DNA of 64,000 bases from Betaproteobacteria bacterium TMED82 (GCA_002170395.1 NHEJ01000004.1:62001-126000), one strand, 5' to 3'; positions 23,988 through 32,824 are shown, numbered from the stretch's first letter. The notes: a model not told the origin generated them from the sequence alone. A program made the numbers and translations.

Positions 23988-24149
23988 TTATTTCAAAAAT
24001 ATGTTTTCGAGAAGCGAGGAAACAAGATTGATAAATCATTTAAAAATAATTGGAATGAAGAATGAAAATTTTAAATGAAAGACGGAGAAAAATGGATCCA
24101 AACTCATTTATATAACGTCAGAAGATACTGATGTTTTTATGAAGAGTGA
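23988..24149. other. Short stretch before the ychF-proximal repeats; no gene
   Basis: AT-rich, with only very short frames (an 18-codon ATG frame near 24075). Nothing else recognised before the hairpin at 24150. Confidence 0.4.
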
Positions 24150-24187
24150 AAGAGTAGCGAGCTTTCAATCAACATCAATTTACTCTT
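24150..24187 (+). repeat. Hairpin with conserved loop (copy 2)
   Basis: AAGAGTA (24150-24156) pairs with TACTCTT (24181-24187). The loop contains TTTCAATCAACATCAAT, the same as in copy 1 (20057-20101). Confidence 0.55.
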
Positions 24188-24192
24188 TATTG

Positions 24193-24244
24193 AAAAAACC
24201 TAAAATATATTCCTAAACACCCATATACATATTTTAGGTTTTTT
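24193..24244 (+). repeat. Perfect 16-bp hairpin with the conserved loop
   Basis: AAAAAACCTAAAATAT (24193-24208) pairs without mismatch with ATATTTTAGGTTTTTT (24229-24244). The 20-base loop reads ATTCCTAAACACCCATATAC. After it, TTTCCTATAAATTACCACTA resembles the segment after the hairpin at 23515. Confidence 0.7.
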
Positions 24245-24293
24245 CTTTATTTCCTATAAATTACCACTAACTTTTTCCAACTAAAAAAACACA

Positions 24294-24322
24294 CCACTAA
24301 ACAAAATAGTTTAGTGGTTTTT
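24294..24322. terminator. Terminator downstream of ychF
   Basis: CCACTAAAC/GTTTAGTGG hairpin with T runs on both sides (TTTTT on the plus strand, TTTTTTT on the minus strand), so it can act in both directions. It ends ychF on the minus strand and the island genes on the plus strand. It is identical to the hairpin at 21751. Confidence 0.75.
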
Positions 24323-24385
24323 CGTCTGAAACGTACTGTTTATAACAAATTTTGTAACTCTTGCTATACATTGAATCTAAAATGA
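24318..24385 (+). repeat. Direct repeat Y, overlapping the ychF 3' end
   Basis: This copy holds the T run after the terminator, the 40-base tail and the last codons of ychF (ATTGAATCTAAA on the plus strand). Copies X (20808) and Z (21725) lie inside the island in the same orientation. Repeats matching a gene's 3' end are what site-specific integration leaves behind, but no integrase gene is present here. Confidence 0.6.
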
Positions 24386-25455
24386 ATAATATCACCGTCC
24401 TCGACAATATAGTCTTTACCTTCAGATCTCAATTTTCCTGCTTCTCTTACTGCTGTCTCACTCTTTAAATTTATATAATCCTGATACTTCATAACCTCCG
24501 CTCTTATAAATCCTCTTTCGAAATCAGAATGAATTACACCAGCTGCCTTAGGAGCAGAGCTATTCTTTTTTATAGTCCATGCTCTTACCTCTTTAGGACC
24601 GACAGTAAAATATGTATGTAAACCCAATAAATTAAAAGCAGACCTAATGAGCCGATTTAAGCCTGGCTCCATTAAACCAAGTTCATTCAGAAAAAGTTTT
24701 TTTTCTTCCACCTGCAAATCAATAAGTTGAGATTCGATGGCTGCACATATTACAATTACAGGTGTCCTCGTTTTTTTTGCATGACTCTCTAAAGTTGTAA
24801 GAAATTTGTTGTTTACAAATCCATCTTCGGAAACATTGGCTACATACATCATTGGTTTCAAAGTCAAAAGACAAAATGAATTCAATAATATTTTTTCCTC
24901 TGGTTTCAATATCAAAGTTCTCAGCGGTTGTACCTTATCTAGATGTGCTCTACAAACTTCAAGTAACTCAAGAAATGTTTTTGCTTGTTTATCACCACTT
25001 TTTGCTAACTTTTCGGTTTTTTCAATCTGTTTTTCAACTAAAAATAAGTCGCTCAATGCCAGTTCAGTAGAAATGGTTTCAACATCAGACAAGGGATCAA
25101 CTTTTCCATTTACATGTACTATTTCTTCATCCTCAAAACAACGAACTACATTAATAATTGCATTTGTCTGACGAATATGGGCGAGAAATTTATTTCCCAA
25201 ACCCTCTCCTTCACTCGCTCCGGCAACTAATCCAGCTATATCGACGAACTCAACAGTTGCACTAAGTGTTTTCGAGGGCTTAACCATGTCACTTAGTTTT
25301 GCGAGCCTGTCATCAGGTAACTCAACAATTCCCGTATTGGGTTCAATAGTGCAAAAAGGGTAATTTTCTGCAGCTATCCCAGAGGCAGTTAGAGCATTAA
25401 ATAATGTGCTTTTCCCAACGTTCGGCAAACCAACTATTCCACAAGATAAACTCAT
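24364..25455 (-). CDS. ychF: Ribosome-binding ATPase YchF (Obg family)
   Basis: YchF/OLA1 binds ATP and ribosomes and affects translation fidelity and the oxidative stress response. At 363 residues it is the length of E. coli YchF. G1 is GLPNVGKSTLFNAL, G3 DIAGLVAGASEGEG, and the G4 position holds NVSE, the YchF variant that favours ATP. The C-terminal TGS domain ends GKDYIVEDGDIIHFRF. It is last in the minus-strand operon prs-rplY-pth-ychF, and its start overlaps the pth stop by 4 bases. Its 3' end is one copy of the island's direct repeat. Confidence 0.96.
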   Translation of the reverse strand: MSLSCGIVGLPNVGKSTLFNALTASGIAAENYPFCTIEPNTGIVELPDDRLAKLSDMVKPSKTLSATVEFVDIAGLVAGASEGEGLGNKFLAHIRQTNAIINVVRCFEDEEIVHVNGKVDPLSDVETISTELALSDLFLVEKQIEKTEKLAKSGDKQAKTFLELLEVCRAHLDKVQPLRTLILKPEEKILLNSFCLLTLKPMMYVANVSEDGFVNNKFLTTLESHAKKTRTPVIVICAAIESQLIDLQVEEKKLFLNELGLMEPGLNRLIRSAFNLLGLHTYFTVGPKEVRAWTIKKNSSAPKAAGVIHSDFERGFIRAEVMKYQDYINLKSETAVREAGKLRSEGKDYIVEDGDIIHFRFNV

Positions 25456-26057
25456 AGATCTGCCTTAATCTTAATAAGATTATTTACTTGATCAATTTTC
25501 TTACCATAACAATTGAAAAAGTTTTCCCAACAAAAACTTATACCTCTTCTTATTTTTAGTGTATCTGTATCACTCGGAGGACTCAGCACGAAGTTTGCAA
25601 CAGACTGTTGTAAGTTCAGATTTTTTGGATGACCAATACCAACCCTTAAACGCCAGAAGTTATCATGACCAAAAAAATCACTGATGTTCTGTACTCCCTT
25701 GTGCCCAGCACATCCTCCTCCGAACTTAAACTTTACTATCCCCGGCATTAGATCTAGATCATCATGAATCACCAGTACATCCAAATGCTCGATCCTAAAA
25801 TAGGAACACAGATCAATTACCGATTTCCCCGAATTATTCATATATCCAAGAGGTTTTATCAAAAAAGTTTTTCCAATATTTTCTGAAGGAACTATGGAGG
25901 AATAAGCGGAGTGAAGTTTAGGCTTTTCTTGCCAAGTAAACGGAAAAGAAATATTGATAAAGTCAAAAATCCATTGCCCGACGTTGTGTCGCGTCATCTC
26001 ATAGTCATGTCCGGTGTTACCCAAACCAAATATAGCCTTATATGCGGGAACAATCAC
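25452..26057 (-). CDS. pth: Peptidyl-tRNA hydrolase
   Basis: Pth frees tRNA from prematurely released peptidyl-tRNA. The 201-residue protein starts at GTG and has FGLGNTGHDYEMTRHNVGQW, which holds the catalytic His, then KPLGYMNNSGKS, VLVIHDDLDLMPG and KFGGGCAGHKGVQNI. The next gene, ychF, overlaps its end (ATGA). The start codon lies 12 bases after the rplY stop, so it is translated from the same message. Confidence 0.95.
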   Translation of the reverse strand: MIVPAYKAIFGLGNTGHDYEMTRHNVGQWIFDFINISFPFTWQEKPKLHSAYSSIVPSENIGKTFLIKPLGYMNNSGKSVIDLCSYFRIEHLDVLVIHDDLDLMPGIVKFKFGGGCAGHKGVQNISDFFGHDNFWRLRVGIGHPKNLNLQQSVANFVLSPPSDTDTLKIRRGISFCWENFFNCYGKKIDQVNNLIKIKADL

Positions 26058-26069
26058 CTATCAGTAAAA

Positions 26070-26729
26070 TTAGCTTTTATCTTCTTCAGTTGATTCTTTA
26101 TTGTCATCAGACACTTGATCTTCGGAAGTTGCAGAGCTTTCAATCTCGTCTTCAACAACACCCTTAGGTTTTATAGCGGCTGCTATAACGGGATTATCTT
26201 GACCGTGATCTACTAACTTTATACCCACCGGCAACTTCAGTTCGTTCAAATGTATGGAGTTACCTATTTCAAGATTTCTGAGATCAACTTCTATGTACTC
26301 AGGCAAGTCTTTTGGCAGACATTTTATATTAATTTCATTTGCAACATGAGATATGGTTCCCCCCGCCATTTTCACAGCGGGACATTCCTGTTCCCCTACG
26401 AAATGCACGGGAACACTTGTATGTAGCTCCTTGGCCTCGTCCACCCTTTGAAAATCAACATGGATTACTTGAGGTTTGTAAGGATGAACTTGAAAATCCC
26501 TTAACAATACCTTTTCAGTTTTTCCTTCAACATCAATATCCAAAATAGAAGAATGAAAAGACTCAACCTCTAGAGCAAGTCTCATAGCGTTATGTTCTAA
26601 AATAATATTTACAGGATTAGAATCGGATCCGTAAATTATCCCCGGAACCTTACCACTCATACGTAATCTTCTTGAATCAGCTGAGCCACTGTTTTTTCTT
26701 ACGCTGGCAATCACTTTGGACGATTTCAT
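26070..26729 (-). CDS. rplY: 50S ribosomal protein L25, long (Ctc) form
   Basis: L25 binds 5S rRNA. The 219-residue protein has the N-terminal L25 domain (VRKNSGSADSRRLRMSGKVPGIIYG) and the C-terminal Ctc/TL5 domain (VHFVGEQECPAVKMAGG, LPEYIEVDLRNLEIGNSIHL), with an acidic tail (EDQVSDDNKESTEEDKS). This long form is usual in betaproteobacteria. It sits between prs and pth in the normal order. Confidence 0.95.
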   Translation of the reverse strand: MKSSKVIASVRKNSGSADSRRLRMSGKVPGIIYGSDSNPVNIILEHNAMRLALEVESFHSSILDIDVEGKTEKVLLRDFQVHPYKPQVIHVDFQRVDEAKELHTSVPVHFVGEQECPAVKMAGGTISHVANEINIKCLPKDLPEYIEVDLRNLEIGNSIHLNELKLPVGIKLVDHGQDNPVIAAAIKPKGVVEDEIESSATSEDQVSDDNKESTEEDKS

Positions 26730-26801
26730 AACACACTCTTATTTGGATAGTTTTTAATTATACGAAAAATAACTGAAAAAACCAAAAAATAACAAAATTA
26801 T

Positions 26802-27779
26802 TTAGTCTAAAAAAAGTGAGCTAACAGAATCGGACTTCGATATTCTCAAAATTGTTTCAGCCAGGAGACCGGAGCAAGAGATTTGTCGTATTTTCTTGCA
26901 TCTGGACGCTGCCTCCCCGAGTGAAATCGTATCAGTAACAACTACCTCATCTAACTTTGAATTATCAATCTTATCTACCGCTTGTCCAGAAAAAACAGGG
27001 TGGGTACAGTAAGCTGCCACGAACTTCGCCCCTCTGGATTTGAGTGCCTCAGCTGCTCTCGCTAATGTGCCTGCGGTATCTACAACGTCGTCCATAATCA
27101 AACATGTTCTGTTCTCAACATCTCCGAGCACACTCATTACCTCGGAAATGTTAGCTCTGGATCGTCGTTTATCAATTATGGCAAGATCAGTGTTCAGTTC
27201 TTTTGCAAAAGCCCTAGCCCGAACTACTCCCCCTACATCTGGAGATACGACTGTCGTGTTTTTGTAGTCATTTTTACAAATTTCACCAAGTAATATTGGA
27301 GTAGCATAAATATTATCAACAGGAATGTCAAAAAAACCTTGAATCTGATCGGAGTGCAAATCCATTGTCAATATGCGATTCACTCCAGTTGACTCTAAAA
27401 TATTTGCAACCACTTTTGCACTAATAGGCACTCGAGAGGAGCGAACCCTTCTATCCTGCCTGGCATAGCCAAAATAAGGTATTGCAGCGGTAATTCGTCC
27501 TGCGGAGGCTCGCCTCAAGGCATCAACAATTAACAAAACTTCCATCAGGTTGTCATTCGCTGGTAGGCAAGTTGACTGTAAAACAAAAACGTCTCTGCCT
27601 CTCACGTGCTCAAGGATTTCTACAGCAACCTCACCATCAGAAAACCTACTAATACTTGCACGACCTAAATTTATAGATAGGTTTCTTGCAACGTCGTTTG
27701 CCAGGTTGGGGTTAGCAGTACCCGTGAATACCATTAACCCATCGCCGGCGGCTTCACCGTTTGAAAATAAATTTTTCAT
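26802..27779 (-). CDS. prs: Ribose-phosphate pyrophosphokinase
   Basis: Prs makes PRPP from ribose 5-phosphate and ATP for nucleotide, histidine, tryptophan and NAD synthesis. At 325 residues it shows [10 protein letters not shown], the flexible loop [33 protein letters not shown] and the PRPP loop [13 protein letters not shown]. It begins just after the tRNA-Gln gene, the usual betaproteobacterial neighbour, and probably shares its transcript. Confidence 0.96.
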   Translation of the reverse strand: MKNLFSNGEAAGDGLMVFTGTANPNLANDVARNLSINLGRASISRFSDGEVAVEILEHVRGRDVFVLQSTCLPANDNLMEVLLIVDALRRASAGRITAAIPYFGYARQDRRVRSSRVPISAKVVANILESTGVNRILTMDLHSDQIQGFFDIPVDNIYATPILLGEICKNDYKNTTVVSPDVGGVVRARAFAKELNTDLAIIDKRRSRANISEVMSVLGDVENRTCLIMDDVVDTAGTLARAAEALKSRGAKFVAAYCTHPVFSGQAVDKIDNSKLDEVVVTDTISLGEAASRCKKIRQISCSGLLAETILRISKSDSVSSLFLD

Positions 27780-27792
27780 TTTCTATCTTTTG

Positions 27793-27869
27793 TGGCTGGG
27801 GAGGAAGGACTCGAACCCTCGCATGCCGGAATCAAAATCCGGTGCCTTAACCAACTTGGCTACTCCCCA
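27793..27869 (-). tRNA. tRNA-Gln (anticodon TTG)
   Basis: On the minus strand a full cloverleaf of 77 bases including an encoded CCA end: acceptor TGGGGAG/CTCCCCA, anticodon arm CCGGA/TCCGG with loop TTTTGAT (anticodon TTG, read from 27833-27835), T-arm with GGTTCGAGTCC. It lies just upstream of prs. Confidence 0.95.
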
Positions 27870-27929
27870 AAATTAATTGTAACTTGTACTAAACACCTCA
27901 TTATTTTCTCTATAGAACCATATTACATT

Positions 27930-28415
27930 TCACACTTCATTTTTTAACCTTTTCTTTAACCAATATTCCACTGAGGGTAAAACAAATTTACCCACATCAC
28001 CTCCCAAAATAGCAATTTCTCTCACAATCGAACCTGAAATAAATTGATATTGTTCGGAAGGAGTTAAAAAAACAGTCTCCACTTCAGGTAAAAGATGGCG
28101 ATTCATTCCAGCCATTTGGAATTCATACTCAAAATCAGATACTGCTCTTAATCCTCTAATAACGACGCCCGCATCGTTCTCTTCAAGAAAATCCTTTAAT
28201 AGGCCTTTAAATCCTTTCACTCTAACTTGTTCGTTCTGATTCAAAACCTCTTCAGCAATTTTCACCCTATCACTTAGGGAAAAAAAAGGGTTCTTGCTTC
28301 TGCTTTCAGCTACACCCACCACTACAGTATCGAAAAGCTTGCATGCCCTGCGCACCAAATCTTCATGTCCCCTTGTTAGAGGATCAAATGTTCCTGGATA
28401 AATTGCTACAGACAT
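27930..28415 (-). CDS. coaD: Phosphopantetheine adenylyltransferase
   Basis: CoaD joins 4'-phosphopantetheine and ATP to dephospho-CoA, the penultimate step of coenzyme A synthesis. The 161-residue protein has the nucleotidyltransferase signature [16 protein letters not shown] (T/HxGH), [23 protein letters not shown] and [11 protein letters not shown]. It follows rsmD by 48 bases on the same strand, a pairing common in proteobacteria. Confidence 0.95.
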   Translation of the reverse strand: MSVAIYPGTFDPLTRGHEDLVRRACKLFDTVVVGVAESRSKNPFFSLSDRVKIAEEVLNQNEQVRVKGFKGLLKDFLEENDAGVVIRGLRAVSDFEYEFQMAGMNRHLLPEVETVFLTPSEQYQFISGSIVREIAILGGDVGKFVLPSVEYWLKKRLKNEV

Positions 28416-28463
28416 ACTTTATCTTACCTAATTTTGGACTTAAATTTAACCTTGTTGCAGCAA

Positions 28464-29012
28464 TCAGTTCATTCTCAACAATTGGTAAGAAATAGTAGTT
28501 GTCTTTCCCGAATTTAAAATTTTGAACCCTTCCAAATCTTTTAAATTGACTGACTTGGGCTTCTCAACATAAACTAGAGCACCTGAGTTTAGAATTGTTG
28601 AAATAAGGGGAAAGCACTTATTCAGCGCATTACTTTGATAAGGTGGGTCTAGAAACACAATATCAAATCTGTTTCTGTGCTCTCTTTCTAACCAACCAAG
28701 TGCATCTTCACATCGGAAACTTATTCTTCCAAAGGGTTTTAATTTCTTTGAGAGAGCTGCAATATTTCGGACGGCAGCTTCATTTCTATCTATAAAAAGA
28801 GCTTTTTTTGCTCCTCTACTTACAGCCTCTAAACCCAAGATGCCACTCCCAGAAAAAAGGTCGAGAACTATGCAATCCTCAAGGTTTTTATAGAGCTTAA
28901 TCCAATTGAAAATCGTTTCTCTAACTCTGCCTGGTGTTGGCCTAACATTTTCCTTCGGAACTTTCACGGGAGTTTTCTTCCAAATTCCTCCCTGAATCCT
29001 AAGCATTGGCAA
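28464..29012 (-). CDS. rsmD: 16S rRNA (guanine(966)-N2)-methyltransferase
   Basis: RsmD methylates G966 of 16S rRNA in the small subunit. The 182-residue protein has GGIWKKTPVKVP, RPTPGRVRETIFNWI, the SAM motif DLFSGSGILGLEAVSRGA and the catalytic DPPY. It starts directly after the stop of the upstream M16 peptidase gene (no gap). Confidence 0.93.
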   Translation of the reverse strand: MPMLRIQGGIWKKTPVKVPKENVRPTPGRVRETIFNWIKLYKNLEDCIVLDLFSGSGILGLEAVSRGAKKALFIDRNEAAVRNIAALSKKLKPFGRISFRCEDALGWLEREHRNRFDIVFLDPPYQSNALNKCFPLISTILNSGALVYVEKPKSVNLKDLEGFKILNSGKTTTISYQLLRMN

Positions 29013-30449
29013 CTACTCGCTATTCCTTTGTCCACCAACTATTACTAACTGTAGTTCTCCCGATTTAACAACACGCTTTAATACTCTGTTTACATCCTCT
29101 TTTGTGACGGAAGATACTCTTGAAATCCACATATCTAAGTAATTCAATGGCAAATCGTAAAAGGCAATTTGTGAAAGATTTGTCAATAATTTTAAATTTG
29201 AATCTAATTTAAGAGAAAAACCTCCTATCAAACCTAATTTCGCTAACTCTATTTCCTCATCTGTTGGTCCCTTTTCGATATATTCGTCTAAAGTATCAAA
29301 GACTATTTTAATAGCTTCATCTGTTTTGCCTCTACCTGTTTGCAGACCAATAAAAAAAGGCCCTTTTTGTTTTAGCAACTGAAAGGCAGAGAACACGCTA
29401 TAAGCTAAGCCTCTTTCCTCTCTAATTTCACTTGTAAGTCTTGACCCAAATCCGCTTCCTCCAAGAATATGATTAGCCACGAAGAAAGGAAATATATCAT
29501 CTGTTTGATGCCTCGCTAAAACCGGCATACCGATCCAAATGTGACTTTGATTGGCATCATGGCTTATGATTTTCGTCCCTGCATCTCCCAATAAGACTGG
29601 TGGAATCATACTCTGGAAAAAAAGTTCTGGCTCATCTTTCGTTTCCAACGAAAAAACATCACTTTCAGAAGAAAACTGGTTAGCCAAAGCAGAGGCTTCA
29701 CTCTGACTGAGGCTACCAACTATCGAAATCTTGAACCGGGCTGGTTGCCAAAATCTATTATAAAAGGCTTTAAGATGGGCAACTTCTAATTTAGAAATTG
29801 ATTCCTCGGTCGCAACAGCTCCGTAAGGATGATCTTGATACATCGCTTTCCAAAGAGCGCGAGTAGCAATTGTTTGCGGTCGCGAAAGCGATTCCCTCAA
29901 TCGGAGTATTAAATTGGTTTTTTCCCTCTGTAACACCTCGGTGTTAAAAGCAGGGTTAGAAAGGAGCAATGAAATAAAATCCCCTACTTTGCTTTGTAAC
30001 TCTGAATTATTTAGGAAGCGAAGTTTTATTGTAACTCTATCTTTACCAGTGTCGATCGAGTTTACAATTGAGTTATTCGCAAAAAACTCGAGAATAGCTT
30101 CTTCGTTTAAACCCTCACTCTGGCCCTCCACTCGACCTAGCCCTTTAAAAATCATAGAAGAAGTTAAGCCGGCGAGACCCTCATATCCAGATGGATCCCA
30201 TCTACCTCCCGCATCGATATCTATTGCAACATCGATAATTGGAATATCCGATGTTGCCAAGAAAAGAACTTCTGCTCCTGATTCCGTTAGCCAACGTTTA
30301 ATCTTAGGTGCTTCAACCGTGCCACTCTGGTTTTCCACTTCTAGGCCGTTACGCGTGGTGTTATCAGTGAATCCAATCCTAAACTGGACACTGAAAACTA
30401 TCAGAAAAATTATAAAAAGGAGCCTAATTCTTGAGTTTTTATTTGACAT
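29013..30449 (-). CDS. M16 peptidase-like subunit without the zinc motif
   Basis: A 478-residue secreted or membrane-anchored protein (hydrophobic residues 8-26). It has the M16 fold (EVLFLATSDIPIIDVAIDIDAGGR; ERGLAYSVFSAFQLLKQKGPFF) but no HxxEH, so it cannot bind zinc. As in mitochondrial processing peptidases and bacterial pairs, it should act as the non-catalytic half with the protein encoded just upstream. The gap to that gene is 11 bases. Confidence 0.88.
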   Translation of the reverse strand: MSNKNSRIRLLFIIFLIVFSVQFRIGFTDNTTRNGLEVENQSGTVEAPKIKRWLTESGAEVLFLATSDIPIIDVAIDIDAGGRWDPSGYEGLAGLTSSMIFKGLGRVEGQSEGLNEEAILEFFANNSIVNSIDTGKDRVTIKLRFLNNSELQSKVGDFISLLLSNPAFNTEVLQREKTNLILRLRESLSRPQTIATRALWKAMYQDHPYGAVATEESISKLEVAHLKAFYNRFWQPARFKISIVGSLSQSEASALANQFSSESDVFSLETKDEPELFFQSMIPPVLLGDAGTKIISHDANQSHIWIGMPVLARHQTDDIFPFFVANHILGGSGFGSRLTSEIREERGLAYSVFSAFQLLKQKGPFFIGLQTGRGKTDEAIKIVFDTLDEYIEKGPTDEEIELAKLGLIGGFSLKLDSNLKLLTNLSQIAFYDLPLNYLDMWISRVSSVTKEDVNRVLKRVVKSGELQLVIVGGQRNSE

Positions 30450-30460
30450 CTTTCCTGTAA

Positions 30461-31834
30461 TTAACTTTCCTTTCTTGAAGGGAAAAACTCAACCACAGTG
30501 CTTTTTGTAGGATTGAATATTAGTTTTCCAACTCTTGAAATATCTTCAGAAGTTAAACTTTCTAAAATATTCATCCAAGAGTCAGCATCAGAGAGAGGCC
30601 GGCCAACATTGATCAGCGACGAAGCCTCTCTCAATTGACTCATAATTGAGTCCCTCATAAAAACTTCCTCCGCCCTTGCTTGTCTCTTGATTCTCTTAAG
30701 TGCAACTTCATTAATTCCAGTTCTAATAATGTCTTGTATCTCGAAATTTATTTCACTCTCCAATTCTTGGAGACTTACTCCAGAGGCTGGTGTAGCGTCA
30801 ACTACAAAGTAACCCGGTCCTCTAGACATCCATGACGACCCTACTGAAATCGAAATAGCTTTTCTATCTTTTCTAACAAGTTTTTTAATTAAATGCCCTG
30901 TTTCATTATCCCCCAGTAACAAGCTTAAGGTACCCATAGCGACAACATTTCTTGCGACAATATTTGAACTGACCATTGGGCCAGATTTTTCGGTAATTAC
31001 GGGAGCCTTCCATAATTTTACGAAAAAAGGCGTCTTAGTAGGTCCAGTAACTGCTACTCTTCTTTCCCCAGTCTGCAATGGTTCCAATCTAGGCTTTCTG
31101 GTCGGCAAATCTCTCTTTTGAAAATTACCATAATATTTGTTTACCCAGCCTAAAACAGCTTCCGAGTCAACATCACCCGCAACTAACACTGTTAAATTGT
31201 TTGGTACGTACCAATTGCTGTACCATTTCTTTGCATCCTCCAACGTTAGGTTGATGATGTCGTTTTTCCAACCGATTATAGGTCTCCGAACGGGAGAAGC
31301 GTGGTAAGCCTGAGCAAAGAGGGTTTCATAAGCAATACCTCTGGGATTATCGTCTGTCCTAAGAAATCTTTCTTGAAGTACAACATTCAGTTCTTTCTCA
31401 AAATCAGACTGCTCAAAGATTAAATTTTGCATACGATCCGCTTCCAACATAATAATTTCCTGCAAAAAATCTTTGTGTACTTGCTGATGATATCCCGTTA
31501 ATTCTTTTGAAGTAAAGGCATTCTCTTGTCCTCCAAGCACGTTTATTCTTCTGCTAAATTCACCTTCTCCCATGGTTTCTGTTCTCTTAAACATCATATG
31601 CTCTAGCACATGAGCAACACCAGAGGACCCATCGACCTCGTCAATTGATCCGGCTTTAACGATTGTCATCTGAACCACAGTTGGAGCGCGACGATCTTCA
31701 TAAACAACAAGCCTTAAGCCGTTTTCTAGGGTCGTATCTAAGGTAGGTTCAGCAACGGCTGAAAAACCTTTGGGGCTAAGAAAAAAAACAAAAAAACAAG
31801 TTGAAATTAAAGTTACTATTTGTTTTGAACGCAT
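30461..31834 (-). CDS. M16 zinc peptidase, catalytic subunit
   Basis: A 457-residue protein with a signal peptide and the inverted zinc motif HVLEH in SSGVAHVLEHMMFKRTE. The distal glutamate is expected in the EKELNVVLQE segment. Pairs of M16 proteins beside rsmD and ftsY are common in betaproteobacteria; the substrates are not known. It is divergent from ftsY with 33 bases between starts. Confidence 0.9.
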   Translation of the reverse strand: MRSKQIVTLISTCFFVFFLSPKGFSAVAEPTLDTTLENGLRLVVYEDRRAPTVVQMTIVKAGSIDEVDGSSGVAHVLEHMMFKRTETMGEGEFSRRINVLGGQENAFTSKELTGYHQQVHKDFLQEIIMLEADRMQNLIFEQSDFEKELNVVLQERFLRTDDNPRGIAYETLFAQAYHASPVRRPIIGWKNDIINLTLEDAKKWYSNWYVPNNLTVLVAGDVDSEAVLGWVNKYYGNFQKRDLPTRKPRLEPLQTGERRVAVTGPTKTPFFVKLWKAPVITEKSGPMVSSNIVARNVVAMGTLSLLLGDNETGHLIKKLVRKDRKAISISVGSSWMSRGPGYFVVDATPASGVSLQELESEINFEIQDIIRTGINEVALKRIKRQARAEEVFMRDSIMSQLREASSLINVGRPLSDADSWMNILESLTSEDISRVGKLIFNPTKSTVVEFFPSRKES

Positions 31835-31873
31835 AATTTAATTTTATATTAATAGTGATGGACTTGATTGGAA

Positions 31874-32821
31874 ATGAATAGTTTCAATATTGGCAACATA
31901 AAGAACAAAGGAATTAGCCTCTGGAGCTCCTTAAAAAAAACGCGTATAAAATTCTCAGGTTTGTTCTCTCAAGACCTACTTAATGATAATTGGTACGAAG
32001 ATTTAGAAGAATCTCTAATACTCGCCGATTCTGGACCTAGAACTGCAAGAAAATTAATTGATGCCTTAAAAGTTGAAGTTTCTATTAATAAGTCAGTAAA
32101 AAATACTGAGGATGCCAGAGTAATATTTGAACAACTTTTATTCAATATAGTTAACCCGCTCGCACCAAAACACTCAGAACTCAAAAAAATCGAACAAATC
32201 AACGATACCGGAAAACCTTTTGTCATAATGATAGTAGGCGTAAATGGTAGCGGTAAAACAACTACTATTGGGAAACTGGCAAACTTTTATAAATCAAGTA
32301 ATAAATCCGTGATGTTAGCTGCCGGGGACACATTCAGAGCGGCTGCGGGTGAACAATTGAAATATTGGGGAGAAAAAAACGATATACCTACTATTTTTCA
32401 AAAGAATGGTGATCCAGCGTCTATTGCTTTTGATGCGGTTAAATCTTCTGAGGCAAAGGAAAAAAATGTTTTATTAATAGATACGGCAGGAAGGCTTCCT
32501 TCGCAACTCAACCTTATGGACGAACTGAAAAAAATTAAAAGAGTTATAGGGAAAGCTTTACCCTCTGCGCCTAATCACACTTGGCTAGTAGTAGACGGGA
32601 GTAGCGGTCAGAACACTCTATCTCAAGTTCGGTTGTTTCATGAAAAACTGGTTATAACTGGCATAATCATTACAAAACTTGATGGCACTTCCAAAGGAGG
32701 ATTCATTCTTTCATTACAGGACGCGAAAATTCCAATCCAGTTTATAGGAGTTGGAGAAAAGATTCAGGACCTGAAAAATTTTGAACCAGCTGATTTAGTA
32801 GCGTCTCTTATTGGAAAATAA
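31874..32821 (+). CDS. ftsY: Signal recognition particle receptor FtsY
   Basis: FtsY receives SRP-ribosome complexes at the membrane. From the ATG at 31874 (a TTG two codons upstream is also possible) the 315-residue protein has only the NG domain: helical N part, then GVNGSGKTTTIGKLA (G1), DTFRAAAGEQL, DTAGRLP (G3), TKLDGTSKGG (G4) and a C-terminal IGVGEKIQDLKNF. The acidic A domain of enterobacterial FtsY is almost absent, as in many reduced genomes. It ends 3 bases before the converging decarboxylase gene. Confidence 0.95.
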   Translation: MNSFNIGNIKNKGISLWSSLKKTRIKFSGLFSQDLLNDNWYEDLEESLILADSGPRTARKLIDALKVEVSINKSVKNTEDARVIFEQLLFNIVNPLAPKHSELKKIEQINDTGKPFVIMIVGVNGSGKTTTIGKLANFYKSSNKSVMLAAGDTFRAAAGEQLKYWGEKNDIPTIFQKNGDPASIAFDAVKSSEAKEKNVLLIDTAGRLPSQLNLMDELKKIKRVIGKALPSAPNHTWLVVDGSSGQNTLSQVRLFHEKLVITGIIITKLDGTSKGGFILSLQDAKIPIQFIGVGEKIQDLKNFEPADLVASLIGK

Positions 32822-32824
32822 TAG

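Noticed and set aside
20808-24385. Repeats considered as a CRISPR array
   Set aside because: Copies are hundreds of bases apart, diverged, and hold genes between them; no cas genes.
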